Assembly: GCA_944388075.1 (NCBI GenBank)
Contig: CALXHI010000007.1
Span: 1 to 44,954 of the forward strand
DNA: 44,954 bases
Reading direction: 5' to 3'
DNA from: an uncultured Clostridia bacterium
GTDB lineage: Bacteria > Bacillota > Clostridia > Oscillospirales > Ruminococcaceae
Shown here: positions 1 to 9,048 of the stretch, in pieces
Layout of the letters: each line of letters opens with the position of its first letter
Numbering within the stretch: the first letter of the stretch is position 1
The notes under the pieces: model-generated
Told to the model about the DNA's origin: nothing
Database searches by the model: none
The model's input: only the letters and a program-made list of their open reading frames with translations
Made by a program: the position numbers and the translations under genes

Positions 1-167
1 AATGAACATCGACCGCCTTGCGGCGATGCTTTTGCACCTCTTTGAATTTGTCTTGTCCTTTTTCTTTTTTGATGTTGAAAATAGGGACGTTTTAAAAATG
101 ACTGGTTGTTGAGGATACACTATTTAGGCTTTCTACCATCAAAAAGCCCCGTAGAATCAATATTTTT

Positions 168-203
168 GTGGTACTCGGTGTGACACCGTGGTACTCAGTG
201 TGA
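168..203. repeat. Two-copy direct repeat, IS21-like end or operator
   Basis: Two 16-bp copies of GTGGTACTCGGTGTGA (the second has A for G at one position) lie at 168-183 and 188-203, a period of 20 bp. Closely spaced internal repeats of this style are known at the ends of IS21-family elements, so this may be the end of an insertion sequence otherwise lost or outside the window. A pair of regulator sites upstream of the mannanase promoter is the alternative. The repeat is seen directly; both explanations are inference. Confidence 0.45.
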
Positions 204-345
204 AATTGGTTTGGTTATACCATATTCCCATATAGAATGCAAGTATCCCATGACGCTTCCATACGGCAAAATGGCAAGCATGAAGTAAAGAGATACCGGC
301 TGATTTGTTGTGTTGCACAAGAATTGGAAAATCGGTGTCAAAATC

Positions 346-374
346 TTGTCTTTTGTATGTATTTGTGCTATAAT
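346..374 (+). promoter_or_regulatory. Promoter of the first dockerin mannanase
   Basis: TTGTCT at 346-351 and a perfect TATAAT at 369-374 are separated by 17 bp. TG at 366-367 followed by one base before the -10 gives an extended -10. The start codon is 66 bp beyond the -10 box. Confidence 0.7.
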
Positions 375-439
375 GAGAGAATGGAGAGTGTGTTTGTACC
401 GACACCCCAATCCATTTGATGAAAAAGGGAGGAATCATC

Positions 440-2626
440 ATGAACCAATCCAAACAAAGAGGACAATCGCTCGCTGCCGCACTGGCAGTGCTGCTGTCCT
501 CGGCAGCCATGCTGCCACTGTCCGTACCGGCGGCAGCGGCTGATCCGCTGTTCTATTCGGAAGCGGAGGACTGCACCATCGGCACCGGCGGTTCGGTTGC
601 CACCAATGTTTACGGCACCGAATATCCGGGCTATTCCGGGGAGGGTTTTGTCTGGGCAACCAACTCCGGCGGCATGATTTTCGAGGTTGACCTCGCAGAG
701 GGTGCGATGTACGAAATCAGCACTCGCTGCTGGATGTATCTCGGCGAACAGGGCGAAACCCGTTTGCAGACTGTCGCCATTGACGGCGAAGTGGTCACGT
801 CCAACTATATCCCCAACAACGGCGAATGGATCGACTACAGCTTCGGCTATTTCTACATCCCTGCCGGCAAGCACACCATCGAAATCGGTGCATCGAGCAG
901 CTGGGGCTATATCCTCTACGATACCGTCACCTTTGACTATGCGGATATGCCCGAACTCAACGTTCCGGCAACGCTCTCCGATCCGAATGCGACTGCCGAA
1001 ACCAAAGCGCTCATGCAGTACTTGACCGAGCAGTACGGCACCAACATCATCTCCGGACAGCAGGAAATCTACGGCGGCGGCAATGACGGCGATGCCGAAC
1101 TGGAATTTGAATACATCTACGACAACACCGGCAAGTACCCTGCCATCCGCGGCTTTGACCTGATGAATTACAATCCGCTCTACGGCTGGGAGGATGGCTC
1201 GACCGGACGCATTATCCAATGGGTGACGCAGCGTGGTGGCATTGCGACTGTCTGCTGGCATCTCAATGTACCGATTGACTTTGAGAACTACGAACTCGGC
1301 GATGCCGTGGACTGGAAAGAATGCACCTACAAAAACTACCAGTCCTCAAACAGCACCTTCAATACCGAAAATATCCTGACTGAGGGTACAAAAGAGCGTG
1401 CGTATTTTGATGCTGCGGTGAAGATGCTTGCCGACCAGCTACTTATTCTGCAAGAGGAAGGCATTCCGATTATCTTCCGTCCGCTGCACGAAGCACAGGG
1501 CAACTATGGCCGCTACGGTGACGGCACGGCATGGTTCTGGTGGGGCGATCGTGGTCCGGAGGTGTTCAAGGAACTCTGGAAACTGCTCTACACCGAACTG
1601 ACCGAAACCTATGGCGTTCACAACTGCATCTGGGAACTCAATCTCTACGAACTGGAAAATTCCATCGAATGGTATCCGGGTGCGGAGTATGTCGACATGA
1701 TCGCCTATGACAAGTACGAGGGTTCGCCCTACACTTGGAATTACGATGCGGCGACCTCCGTGTTCCTCAAGCTCGTCGGCTACAGCGATGACACCAAGAT
1801 GGTTGCCCTCGCCGAAACCGACAAAATCCCTACCATTGAGAATATGCTCAACGAGGGTGCGATGTGGTCATATTTCTGTCCGTGGTATGGCTCGTTCCTG
1901 ACCGATGGCAGCACAAACCCCGTCGACCACCTCAACGAAATCTACAACAGCGACCGTGTCATTACCCTCGATGAACTGCCGAATGACCTCTACGGCTATG
2001 TGCGCGGCAACGGCGGCAACTACGATGTCGATGGCGCATATGAATGCGAGGACGGTAACCTGACTGCGCATGACGGCACCTCGGTCATCGAATACAAGTA
2101 CTGCTCCGGCGATGGCTATGTGTTCCTCAAGGGCGCAGACGATGCCATCGAGCAGACCGTCACAGTCGACAAAGCCGGTACCTATTACCTCTACTACGGC
2201 TATCAGCAGAACTACGAACAGCTCGGCAAAACACAACTACTCTCCGTCAACGGCGGCGAGGCACAGGAAGTGTTCTTCCCGTTCTCGATTCTATTTGACG
2301 AATGCGAGCCGATTGCGGTTGAACTGAAAGCCGGCACGAATACCATCAAGCTGACCGCCGTAGAGGGCTGGACATATTTCGACTATCTCCGAGTATCGGA
2401 TACTGCTGATACGCCCACCACACCGGATGACACGCTGGCAGGCGACGTGGACTGCAACGGCGAAGTCACCATTGCTGATGTGGTGCTAATGAACCGCTAT
2501 ATTTCAGAGGATTCCTCCATTACCGTTACCGAACAGGGACTGCTCAATGGCGATATGGACGGCAACGGCATGATTCTCACGCAGGATGTGTCCACGCTGA
2601 TGCGCATGCTCGCAAACCTAGAGTGA
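440..2626 (+). CDS. Secreted GH26 beta-mannanase with two CBM35-like modules and dockerin
   Basis: Endo-acting beta-mannanase predicted to be exported and docked to a cellulosome scaffoldin. The ATG at 440 is chosen over in-frame TTG 416 and ATG 419 because GGGAGG lies 6 bp before it. The 728-residue product has a signal peptide ending in an alanine cluster (about residue 34). A CBM35-like module follows at about 36-170, GH26 at about 175-520, a second CBM35-like module at about 532-655 and a dockerin at about 664-726, with two Ca-loop repeats beginning GDVDCNGE and GDMDGNG. The acid/base glutamate is in RPLHEAQG (about E351) and the nucleophile in ALAETD (about E459), as the family requires. 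A 12-bp terminator hairpin follows the stop. GH26 also includes a few xylanases and lichenases; mannan is the best guess, not proven. Confidence 0.93.
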   Translation: MNQSKQRGQSLAAALAVLLSSAAMLPLSVPAAAADPLFYSEAEDCTIGTGGSVATNVYGTEYPGYSGEGFVWATNSGGMIFEVDLAEGAMYEISTRCWMYLGEQGETRLQTVAIDGEVVTSNYIPNNGEWIDYSFGYFYIPAGKHTIEIGASSSWGYILYDTVTFDYADMPELNVPATLSDPNATAETKALMQYLTEQYGTNIISGQQEIYGGGNDGDAELEFEYIYDNTGKYPAIRGFDLMNYNPLYGWEDGSTGRIIQWVTQRGGIATVCWHLNVPIDFENYELGDAVDWKECTYKNYQSSNSTFNTENILTEGTKERAYFDAAVKMLADQLLILQEEGIPIIFRPLHEAQGNYGRYGDGTAWFWWGDRGPEVFKELWKLLYTELTETYGVHNCIWELNLYELENSIEWYPGAEYVDMIAYDKYEGSPYTWNYDAATSVFLKLVGYSDDTKMVALAETDKIPTIENMLNEGAMWSYFCPWYGSFLTDGSTNPVDHLNEIYNSDRVITLDELPNDLYGYVRGNGGNYDVDGAYECEDGNLTAHDGTSVIEYKYCSGDGYVFLKGADDAIEQTVTVDKAGTYYLYYGYQQNYEQLGKTQLLSVNGGEAQEVFFPFSILFDECEPIAVELKAGTNTIKLTAVEGWTYFDYLRVSDTADTPTTPDDTLAGDVDCNGEVTIADVVLMNRYISEDSSITVTEQGLLNGDMDGNGMILTQDVSTLMRMLANLE

Positions 2627-2658
2627 AACGCAACAGCGCATTGACAATGCAAAACAGA

Positions 2659-2694
2659 AACGCTTTCCCGGTGACCTTCGGGAAAGCGTTTTTT
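2659..2694 (+). terminator. Rho-independent terminator between convergent genes
   Basis: AACGCTTTCCCG (2659-2670) pairs perfectly with CGGGAAAGCGTT (2679-2690) over an 8-nt loop and runs into six T. It serves the mannanase on the plus strand and may also stop the convergent GH2 gene. Confidence 0.9.
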
Positions 2695-2695
2695 G

Positions 2696-5600
2696 TTATC
2701 GTTCGTATTGGAATGCGTGCAAATCAAAATCCGATCCGGGCAGGAACGCAATGCGCAGGTTGCATACGCCCTGTACGCCCTGCGGCAAGGCACAGCGTAC
2801 CGCATACGGCGCATCACTTGCCGTAAACTCAAACAACAGCGGAATTGGTTCTCCCGTTTCCGGCACAATCTGCACATGCACCGAATCAGTTGCATGGTAG
2901 GTCTTGCCCCAAAGCGTCAGTGCCGATACGCCCTCGTCAAGCAGCAGGTTATCATAATCGATAAACACATTGTTGCCGATATGGGCAATGCAATCCTCAG
3001 TCAGGGCAAAACGGTCGCCATGGATGTTGTCGAGATCGGTTGCAGCATTGCGCAGATATGCTCCTCGTTTCGGCACAAAGCGAAATCCGCCCAAGTCCAG
3101 CCGCCGATCGTCAAAATCAAAACGAAAGAAAATATCCTGCACGCCTCGCAGGCGCATCGGGAATCGGCATTCGATGGACTGGTAGGTTTGCCAAATAAAC
3201 GCCTTTTCATAGGTATATGTTCCAAGGCATACGCCGATATCGCTGTCGGGATTGCCGCACCAAATCGAGAACTGCACCGGCGTATCCCGAAACCATGACA
3301 ACAGCCATACCTCGACGCTGTCCGAGCCAAAGCGTCCGAAATCAAGCTTGCGGTAACCTACAGTCGGGTGGTTACGGTCGATCTGAATACCGCCATCAAT
3401 CACCTCGTTGACCTGCCCCTGGCAAACCTGATAGCTTGCACCATAGCAATAGGCAAATGGGTCAACGGTTGGCATACCCATACCGGAAACCGTGCACTCC
3501 AATTCTGAAATGACCTCCGGCTGCTGCTTGCCGTTCGCCGCCGAACAACGAATGCGGAACTCGCCATCGCCGAGTGCATGCACCATAGCCGTCTTGCCGT
3601 CTACGGTCAACTCTGCCAAATTGCTTGGAATGCCGCTTGCCGTCACGATCTGCCATTGCAATGCGGTATCGGTTGCAGATTGCGGACAGATAGTTGCCGA
3701 TACGGTCAGCATATCCTGCTCCGGTGTAAACGCAGTCTTGCCGGACAGCACTTGCAATTGGATATTACGGATGGGTACTTGCGTTGGGTTACAGCTCGCA
3801 GTCGGATTCTCCGGCAGGGCGATCCCGCTTTGCACGGTTGCAGGCGTTGCCGGAATGACCAATTCTGCCGGCTGTACACCGGGTGCTTCTGCACGAATCA
3901 CGCATTCCCCTGCCGTCAGCGGTGCGGCGATATAGGCAACCGCCTTGCCGGAAAACAGCTTGCGAGAACGATTTTGGAAGCTGTCATAGTCGGTGCTGTC
4001 GCCATTGTCAAAGCCCATCAGCGTACCGCCGGTCACCGTCAATGTCACACGGTCACGGGCATTCTCCACCGGATAGCCGTCTGCATCCACGGTTTTCACC
4101 GTCACAAATACCATCGAACGACCATCGGCAGGTATATGTTCCCGATCCGCAGTCAGGCGCAATGCGGCACTGTCGCCAAAGGAATGGCGTACCGCCGTCA
4201 AAGTCGTACCGTCTGCGGCAGTGCCGACCGCACAAATCTCCCCTGCCCGATACGGAATCTGCCACTGCACCGTCCAAGCCTCGGGCTTGCGTACCCCACA
4301 GCTTTCTCCGTTGCAGAACAGCTCGACCTGCTCAAGGTTCGTATAGGCAATCACGTCAATCATCTGTCCCTCGTTGAAATCCCAGTACGGGAACAGATGC
4401 AGCACGGGCTTGCTCGTCCATGCCGCCTGATAGAGATAGTAGGCATCCTTCCGCAGTCCGGCGGTATCAATCATGCCGTAATACGCATTTTTCGTGCGAT
4501 AGGGCGATGGTTCGCCGAGATAGTCCGAGCCTGTCCAGAGGAACATACCTGCCGATTCCGTATGTTCCAAATCGAGCTGAATGGTTTTCTGTGCCGTCTG
4601 TACACCGAATCCGCCACGGCAGTTACCAAGACTCGAGCACTGCAAATCGTCATGCGTCAGAAATATCGCAGATGCAGGAAAATGATACACACCACGACTC
4701 TTGACGCCGGCAGTCGTTTCACTGCCGTAGATGCACCAATCGGGATGCGCCGCATGATGGGGCAGATAGAGCCGTTCGCCATAGTTATAGCCGACCAAAT
4801 CCAGAGCTTCCGCCGCCTGCTGTGTCGGCTCCCATTCGAGATAGTTCGAGCCGAACGTAGTCGGTGCATTGCCGAGCGGATCATGCTTGCGCACCGCCTG
4901 ATGGAGCAATGCTGCAACCTCAGCCCCACGGGGCGAACCATGCGTATCGTAAATCTCGTTGCCGACGCTCCACATAATGATGCACGGGTGATTGCGGTCA
5001 CGCCGTACCCACGATGCCACATCCTGCTCGAACCATTCGGTGAAGAATCTGGCATAGTCATAGGTGTTTTTCGGTTTCTCCCACATATCAAATGCTTCGT
5101 CATCCACGAGCAGACCCATTTCATCGCAGAGATCAAGGAACTGCGCATCGGGCATATTGTGCGAGGTGCGAATCGCATTCACACCCATATCGAGCATCGA
5201 TTGCAGCTGCCGCCGTGCCGCATCCTTCGCAAATGCCGCACCCAAACAGCCCAGATCATGGTGCAGACAAACGCCATAGAGCTTGACATGCCTGCCGTTG
5301 AGGAAGAAGCCCTGATCCGGTGTGAATTGGAGGGTACGCAAGCCAATTCGGCTGACCTGTGTATCCAAAAGCTCATGATTGCGCCATAACTGCACGGTCA
5401 GTGTCAGCAGATTCGGCGCAGCAATATCCCAAATCCAATGCGGTTCGGGGTTGCGAATGTCAGCCGTCACAGCGGTGACCGCTGCGGCATCGCATCGCTT
5501 CTCATAGATCGTTTCGCTGCCATCGCTCAGGGCAAAGGCAACCATACAGCCCTCCGGCACAGCAATTTCCGTCTGCATGCGCAGGTCATAACCATCGGCA

Positions 5601-6070
5601 ACCGGCTCGGCATGGACGTACAACCCGTCTGCCACAAAATGGCTGATCGGCGTATCGAGCAGCTTCACATCTCGGAATATGCCGGCACCGGAATACCAAC
5701 GGGTATTGGGGGCTTGATGCCGTACCAGCACAACAATTTCATTTTCGCCGGCATGCAGATGGGGCGTCAGATTGACGGTAAAGGTCGAGTAGCCGTATTT
5801 CCAGTCAAAGACCGGTTCGCCGTTGATATAGACGGTCACATCCTGATAAACTGCCCCAAACCGCAGGCGGATACAGCGGTCGGTCAGGTCACCAAAATCA
5901 TAGCATTTGCGATAATATCCAAAGCCCGACGCATAGAGCGCATCGGGGTTAGGGTTTGCAATCAGCCAGTCATGGGGAAGGGCAACCGGTGTGAAGGCCG
6001 CCGCATCCGGACAGGGCGTATCAAGGGGACAGCAGGCGAATTGCCATCCGTCATTCCATAACAGTTCCAT
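2696..6070 (-). CDS. Cytoplasmic GH2 family glycosidase, beta-galactosidase type
   Basis: Exo-acting glycoside hydrolase of family 2, 1124 residues, with no signal peptide, so it probably acts inside the cell on imported oligosaccharides. ATG 6070 has TGAGGA about 8 bp upstream; an earlier in-frame ATG at 6100 has no such site. Order: N-terminal sugar-binding sandwich (about 1-140), Ig-like domain (about 145-245) and TIM barrel (about 250-560). The acid/base is in WSVGNE (about E372) and the nucleophile in YGSET (about E451). Ig-like domains with the usual GFDNGD segment follow, then two C-terminal CBM6-like sandwiches (about 850-1124). The tail is longer than in LacZ. Beta-galactosidase is most likely; beta-mannosidase or beta-glucuronidase cannot be excluded. 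The gene starts only 13 bp after the T-run of the terminator that follows yebC. Confidence 0.88.
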   Translation of the reverse strand: MELLWNDGWQFACCPLDTPCPDAAAFTPVALPHDWLIANPNPDALYASGFGYYRKCYDFGDLTDRCIRLRFGAVYQDVTVYINGEPVFDWKYGYSTFTVNLTPHLHAGENEIVVLVRHQAPNTRWYSGAGIFRDVKLLDTPISHFVADGLYVHAEPVADGYDLRMQTEIAVPEGCMVAFALSDGSETIYEKRCDAAAVTAVTADIRNPEPHWIWDIAAPNLLTLTVQLWRNHELLDTQVSRIGLRTLQFTPDQGFFLNGRHVKLYGVCLHHDLGCLGAAFAKDAARRQLQSMLDMGVNAIRTSHNMPDAQFLDLCDEMGLLVDDEAFDMWEKPKNTYDYARFFTEWFEQDVASWVRRDRNHPCIIMWSVGNEIYDTHGSPRGAEVAALLHQAVRKHDPLGNAPTTFGSNYLEWEPTQQAAEALDLVGYNYGERLYLPHHAAHPDWCIYGSETTAGVKSRGVYHFPASAIFLTHDDLQCSSLGNCRGGFGVQTAQKTIQLDLEHTESAGMFLWTGSDYLGEPSPYRTKNAYYGMIDTAGLRKDAYYLYQAAWTSKPVLHLFPYWDFNEGQMIDVIAYTNLEQVELFCNGESCGVRKPEAWTVQWQIPYRAGEICAVGTAADGTTLTAVRHSFGDSAALRLTADREHIPADGRSMVFVTVKTVDADGYPVENARDRVTLTVTGGTLMGFDNGDSTDYDSFQNRSRKLFSGKAVAYIAAPLTAGECVIRAEAPGVQPAELVIPATPATVQSGIALPENPTASCNPTQVPIRNIQLQVLSGKTAFTPEQDMLTVSATICPQSATDTALQWQIVTASGIPSNLAELTVDGKTAMVHALGDGEFRIRCSAANGKQQPEVISELECTVSGMGMPTVDPFAYCYGASYQVCQGQVNEVIDGGIQIDRNHPTVGYRKLDFGRFGSDSVEVWLLSWFRDTPVQFSIWCGNPDSDIGVCLGTYTYEKAFIWQTYQSIECRFPMRLRGVQDIFFRFDFDDRRLDLGGFRFVPKRGAYLRNAATDLDNIHGDRFALTEDCIAHIGNNVFIDYDNLLLDEGVSALTLWGKTYHATDSVHVQIVPETGEPIPLLFEFTASDAPYAVRCALPQGVQGVCNLRIAFLPGSDFDLHAFQYER

Positions 6071-6083
6071 AGCAATATCCTCA

Positions 6084-6136
6084 TAAAAAAACGGCAGCAC
6101 CTATCCTGCACATTTGCATGATTTCAGGTGCTGCCG
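6084..6136 (-). terminator. Terminator or attenuator between yebC and GH2
   Basis: Read on the minus strand, CGGCAGCACCT pairs with AGGTGCTGCCG (plus coordinates 6126-6136 and 6092-6102) and is followed by eight T (6084-6091). It ends the ribosomal-protein operon but also sits just before the GH2 ribosome-binding site with no promoter visible between, so it may act as an attenuator. Confidence 0.88.
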
Positions 6137-6171
6137 CATAACGCTTGTGAGCCGTTCATTCGATATCGAGA

Positions 6172-6906
6172 TCAGGCATCGGGCATATCCCAGTTATGCC
6201 AGACATTTTGCACATCGTCATTGTCCTCGAGATGTTCGAGCAGCAGATTCATCTTGCGGATATGATCTTCATCGGTCAAAGTGACGTAGGTGTCGGGAAT
6301 TTCAGCTTCCTCTGCCGACACCACAGCATAGCCCTTCGAGAGCAGACCCTCTCGCAGACTGCTCAATGCCTCAGGTGCGCAGACGATCTCGACGCTCTCC
6401 TCATCAAAGGTCATATCATCGCCGCCGAACTCCATTGCATCCTCGAATACGGCATCCTCCTCAAGTTCGCCCTCATGCTCGATAACAACCACGCCCTTCT
6501 TAGTAAAGAGGTAGGACACACAGCCGGTCGTACCGAGATTACCGCCGAACTTATCGAAGTAGTGGCGAATATCGCCGGCAGTGCGGTTCTTGTTATCGGT
6601 CAGGCACTCGACAATGACGGCAACGCCGTTCGGACCATAGCCTTCATAGACCATATTCTCGTAATTGGTCTTATCACCACCGCCGGCAGCCTTTTTGATT
6701 AAGCGTTCGATGTTCTCGTTCGGGACATTGTTCGCCTTTGCCTTTGCGATGAGGTCTCGCAGCTTGCTGTTGTTATTCGGGTCCGCACCGCCTTCCCGTA
6801 CCACAACGGCGATTTCTCTGCCGATTTTGGTGAAGATTTTCGCCTTTGCGGCATCGGTTGCTTCCTTTTTCCGCTTGATATTATTCCATTTGGAATGTCC
6901 GGACAT
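6172..6906 (-). CDS. yebC: YebC/PmpR family protein
   Basis: Member of the YebC/TACO1 family, small cytoplasmic proteins linked to transcription control and, in recent work on the family, to relieving ribosome stalling at proline stretches. The 244-residue length is typical. The N-terminus MSGHSKWNNIKRKK is the family signature, as is the ENIERLIKKA segment. ATG 6906 has AGGAGG 7 bp upstream. It is the last gene of the rplU operon, 29 bp after mrnC, and is followed by a strong terminator. Confidence 0.95.
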   Translation of the reverse strand: MSGHSKWNNIKRKKEATDAAKAKIFTKIGREIAVVVREGGADPNNNSKLRDLIAKAKANNVPNENIERLIKKAAGGGDKTNYENMVYEGYGPNGVAVIVECLTDNKNRTAGDIRHYFDKFGGNLGTTGCVSYLFTKKGVVVIEHEGELEEDAVFEDAMEFGGDDMTFDEESVEIVCAPEALSSLREGLLSKGYAVVSAEEAEIPDTYVTLTDEDHIRKMNLLLEHLEDNDDVQNVWHNWDMPDA

Positions 6907-6935
6907 GGGAATTCCTCCTATCAAAAGTTTCGTAT

Positions 6936-7358
6936 TTACTCGGAAATCTCCGAAATAACATGGGGAGCCTCTGTTGTGGGGGCTTCTGCCCAAATCACGG
7001 CAAACAGTTCCGCAAGGCGCTCCTTACGACCGCACAGCCACAAATACCCGAACAGGCACTCGAATCCGGTTGCTTTGCGATAATCCGCCGGAGAAGCGTG
7101 TTTTGGCACACTCGCCCCGGACGCATTTCGTCCTCGGCGCAGAATATCCTGTTCCTCCTCGGTCAACATCGACAAAACCCGTTCCACCGCATAAGACTGA
7201 TATGCCGCACATACATGTGCCACAGCCGCCGCATGCAGCTCTCGTGCCGGACGGTTGCCCTCTCGCAGCAGTTGCTCCCGCACCATACATTCATAGACGC
7301 TGTCGCCCAAAAATGCCAGCGCAAGTGGACTATATTGCTTTGCCTGCTCGGCAGTCAT
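6936..7358 (-). CDS. mrnC: Mini-ribonuclease 3
   Basis: RNase III catalytic domain without the dsRNA-binding domain; in Bacillus subtilis this enzyme matures 23S rRNA ends as a dimer. The 140-residue product has the conserved LAFLGDSVYE motif near residue 14 and the AYQSYAVE and ATGFECLFGYL segments, the latter carrying the second acidic metal-binding site. The ATG at 7358 lies 4 bp after the obgE stop with GGAG inside the obgE end; an in-frame ATG at 7373 lacks a ribosome-binding site. Cotranscribed with obgE and yebC. Confidence 0.93.
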   Translation of the reverse strand: MTAEQAKQYSPLALAFLGDSVYECMVREQLLREGNRPARELHAAAVAHVCAAYQSYAVERVLSMLTEEEQDILRRGRNASGASVPKHASPADYRKATGFECLFGYLWLCGRKERLAELFAVIWAEAPTTEAPHVISEISE

Positions 7359-7362
7359 GGCA

Positions 7363-8622
7363 TCACTCCACATAGTCAAACTCCACCCCACTGATAGAAA
7401 CGGTATCGCCCTCGTGGACACCGGCTTTCTCGAGTGCATCAATGATACCGGACGAACGCAGCACACGCTCAAAGTATTGGAGTGATGACCAGTCATCGGG
7501 ATTGACCGTACGCATAATCGATTCCATAAACGGCGCATCGACGTAGTACACGCCGTTCTCCACGGTAATGGTAAAGCGTTCCTTCTGCTCGACCGTTTCG
7601 ATCACCTCCGGCTCAAAGTGTTTGACCGGCGGCAGTGTATCGAGGGTACGGGTAATTTCGTCCATCAGCGGCTGAATGCCGGAAACAGACGCTGCCGAAA
7701 TGACATAGAACGGCAGTCCCAAATTAGTAATATATTGCCGCAGTGCTTCGACCTGTTCTTCGGTTGCGATATCCGCCTTGTTTGCGGCGACAATCTGCGG
7801 ACAGCAGCTCAAATCCTCAGAAAAATTGCGCAGCTCCTTGTTGATCTTCTCGAAATCCTCAATCGGATTTCTCGCTTCGCAACCCGATACATCGAGCACA
7901 TGCACAATCAGACGGCAACGCTCCACATGCCGCAAAAAGGCATGTCCCAAGCCGGCACCGTCGGCTGCACCCTCGATCAGACCGGGAATATCCGCCATGA
8001 CGAAAGATTTCTCCTCATCAACCCGCACCACGCCAAGTACCGGCTCAAGGGTCGTGAAGTGATAGTTGGCGATTTTGGGTTTTGCCGCAGATACCACCGA
8101 AATCAGCGTCGATTTGCCGACATTCGGGAAACCGACCAGACCGACATCGGCAAGCAGCTTCAGCTCAAGAATCACGTCAAAGGATTCGCCATCGAAACCG
8201 GGCTTCGCAAAGCGAGGCACTTGCCGAGTTGAGGTGGCAAAATGCTGATTGCCCTTTCCGCCTCTGCCGCCCTTTGCAAGGATAACCGGCTCGTCACCGG
8301 AAATATCCGCCATCACCCTGCCGGAATTGGCTTCCCGAATGACAGTCCCTCTCGGCACTTTAATGACGAGGTCGGGCGCACTCTTGCCGGTACAGCGTTT
8401 TGCTGCACCGTTTTCGCCGTTTTTCGCAATGAATTTCCGCTGATACCGAAACGAAATCAGCGAGGAAAAGTGGTCGTCGGCAACAAAGACGATATCGCCA
8501 CCCTTGCCGCCGTCGCCGCCATCGGGACCACCGGCAGCGACATATTTTTCACGGTGAAAGCTCACCGCACCATCGCCGCCACGTCCGGCAGCGATATGAA
8601 TTTTCGCCTGATCGACAAACAT
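7363..8622 (-). CDS. obgE: Obg family ribosome-assembly GTPase
   Basis: Essential GTPase acting in 50S subunit assembly and stress signalling. The 419-residue product has the glycine-rich Obg fold (about 1-160, starting MFVDQAKI), a G domain with P-loop GFPNVGKST, G3 DIPGLIEGA and G4 NKAD, and a C-terminal OCT domain (about 345-419) found in Firmicutes Obg. ATG 8622 has AAGGAG 6 bp upstream. It follows rpmA after a gap of about 100 bp that contains a terminator-like hairpin, so its level may be tuned below that of the ribosomal proteins. Confidence 0.97.
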   Translation of the reverse strand: MFVDQAKIHIAAGRGGDGAVSFHREKYVAAGGPDGGDGGKGGDIVFVADDHFSSLISFRYQRKFIAKNGENGAAKRCTGKSAPDLVIKVPRGTVIREANSGRVMADISGDEPVILAKGGRGGKGNQHFATSTRQVPRFAKPGFDGESFDVILELKLLADVGLVGFPNVGKSTLISVVSAAKPKIANYHFTTLEPVLGVVRVDEEKSFVMADIPGLIEGAADGAGLGHAFLRHVERCRLIVHVLDVSGCEARNPIEDFEKINKELRNFSEDLSCCPQIVAANKADIATEEQVEALRQYITNLGLPFYVISAASVSGIQPLMDEITRTLDTLPPVKHFEPEVIETVEQKERFTITVENGVYYVDAPFMESIMRTVNPDDWSSLQYFERVLRSSGIIDALEKAGVHEGDTVSISGVEFDYVE

Positions 8623-8652
8623 ATAAACTCCTTTCGATGTGAGGCACGAACG

Positions 8653-8711
8653 AAAATCAAAATCCCCCATGCCGTTCGAGCAAGGGGGATTGAGCCTTGC
8701 GCACCGCAAGG
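8653..8711 (-). terminator. Terminator-like hairpins between rpmA and obgE
   Basis: On the minus strand, AATCCCCC pairs with GGGGGATT (8684-8691 and 8661-8668) and is followed by a T-rich tail (8653-8660). Just before it lies a 7-bp hairpin, CCTTGCG with CGCAAGG (8695-8711). It probably gives partial termination inside the operon. Confidence 0.6.
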
Positions 8712-8724
8712 AACTATGCGTAAA

Positions 8725-9009
8725 TTACTGCTCTACGGCGTAGACGCTGACACGCTTGCGATCACGACCCCAGCGTTCAAACTTGACAACACCGTCAGCC
8801 TTTGCATACAGGGTATCATCGGAACCGATGCCGACATTGTTACCCGGATGGATATGCGTACCACGCTGACGCACGAGGATATTGCCTGCCAAAACGAACT
8901 GACCATCGGCACGTTTCACGCCCAAGCGCTTTGCTTCGGAGTCACGGCCGTTTTTGGTCGAACCAACGCCCTTCTTGTGAGCGAAGAACTGCATGCTAAT
9001 GCGAAGCAT
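8725..9009 (-). CDS. rpmA: 50S ribosomal protein L27 (precursor form)
   Basis: L27 lies at the peptidyl-transferase centre. The 94-residue product begins [20 protein letters not shown], the Firmicutes form in which a short N-terminal extension ending in FF is removed before the AHKKG sequence. The protease for this step is Prp, encoded immediately upstream. ATG 9009 has GGAGG 7 bp upstream. Part of the rplU-prp-rpmA-obgE operon. Confidence 0.97.
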   Translation of the reverse strand: MLRISMQFFAHKKGVGSTKNGRDSEAKRLGVKRADGQFVLAGNILVRQRGTHIHPGNNVGIGSDDTLYAKADGVVKFERWGRDRKRVSVYAVEQ

Positions 9010-9048
9010 ATTGACACCTCCAAATATCAGATGTTGGCCTGCGGGCAA

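Larger units (their letters stand above)
1..415. other. Intergenic region upstream of the first mannanase
   Basis: No convincing gene is visible. A minus-strand frame over about 1-80 is open and lysine-rich but meets a stop near position 95 and has no start codon, so it can only be the remains of a gene or chance. The stretch also holds a two-copy direct repeat (168-203) and the promoter of the mannanase (346-374), described separately. Confidence 0.6.

Noticed and set aside
1..95. Minus-strand lysine-rich frame at the left edge, possible gene tail
   Set aside because: It has no start codon after the upstream stop and no family could be recognised.
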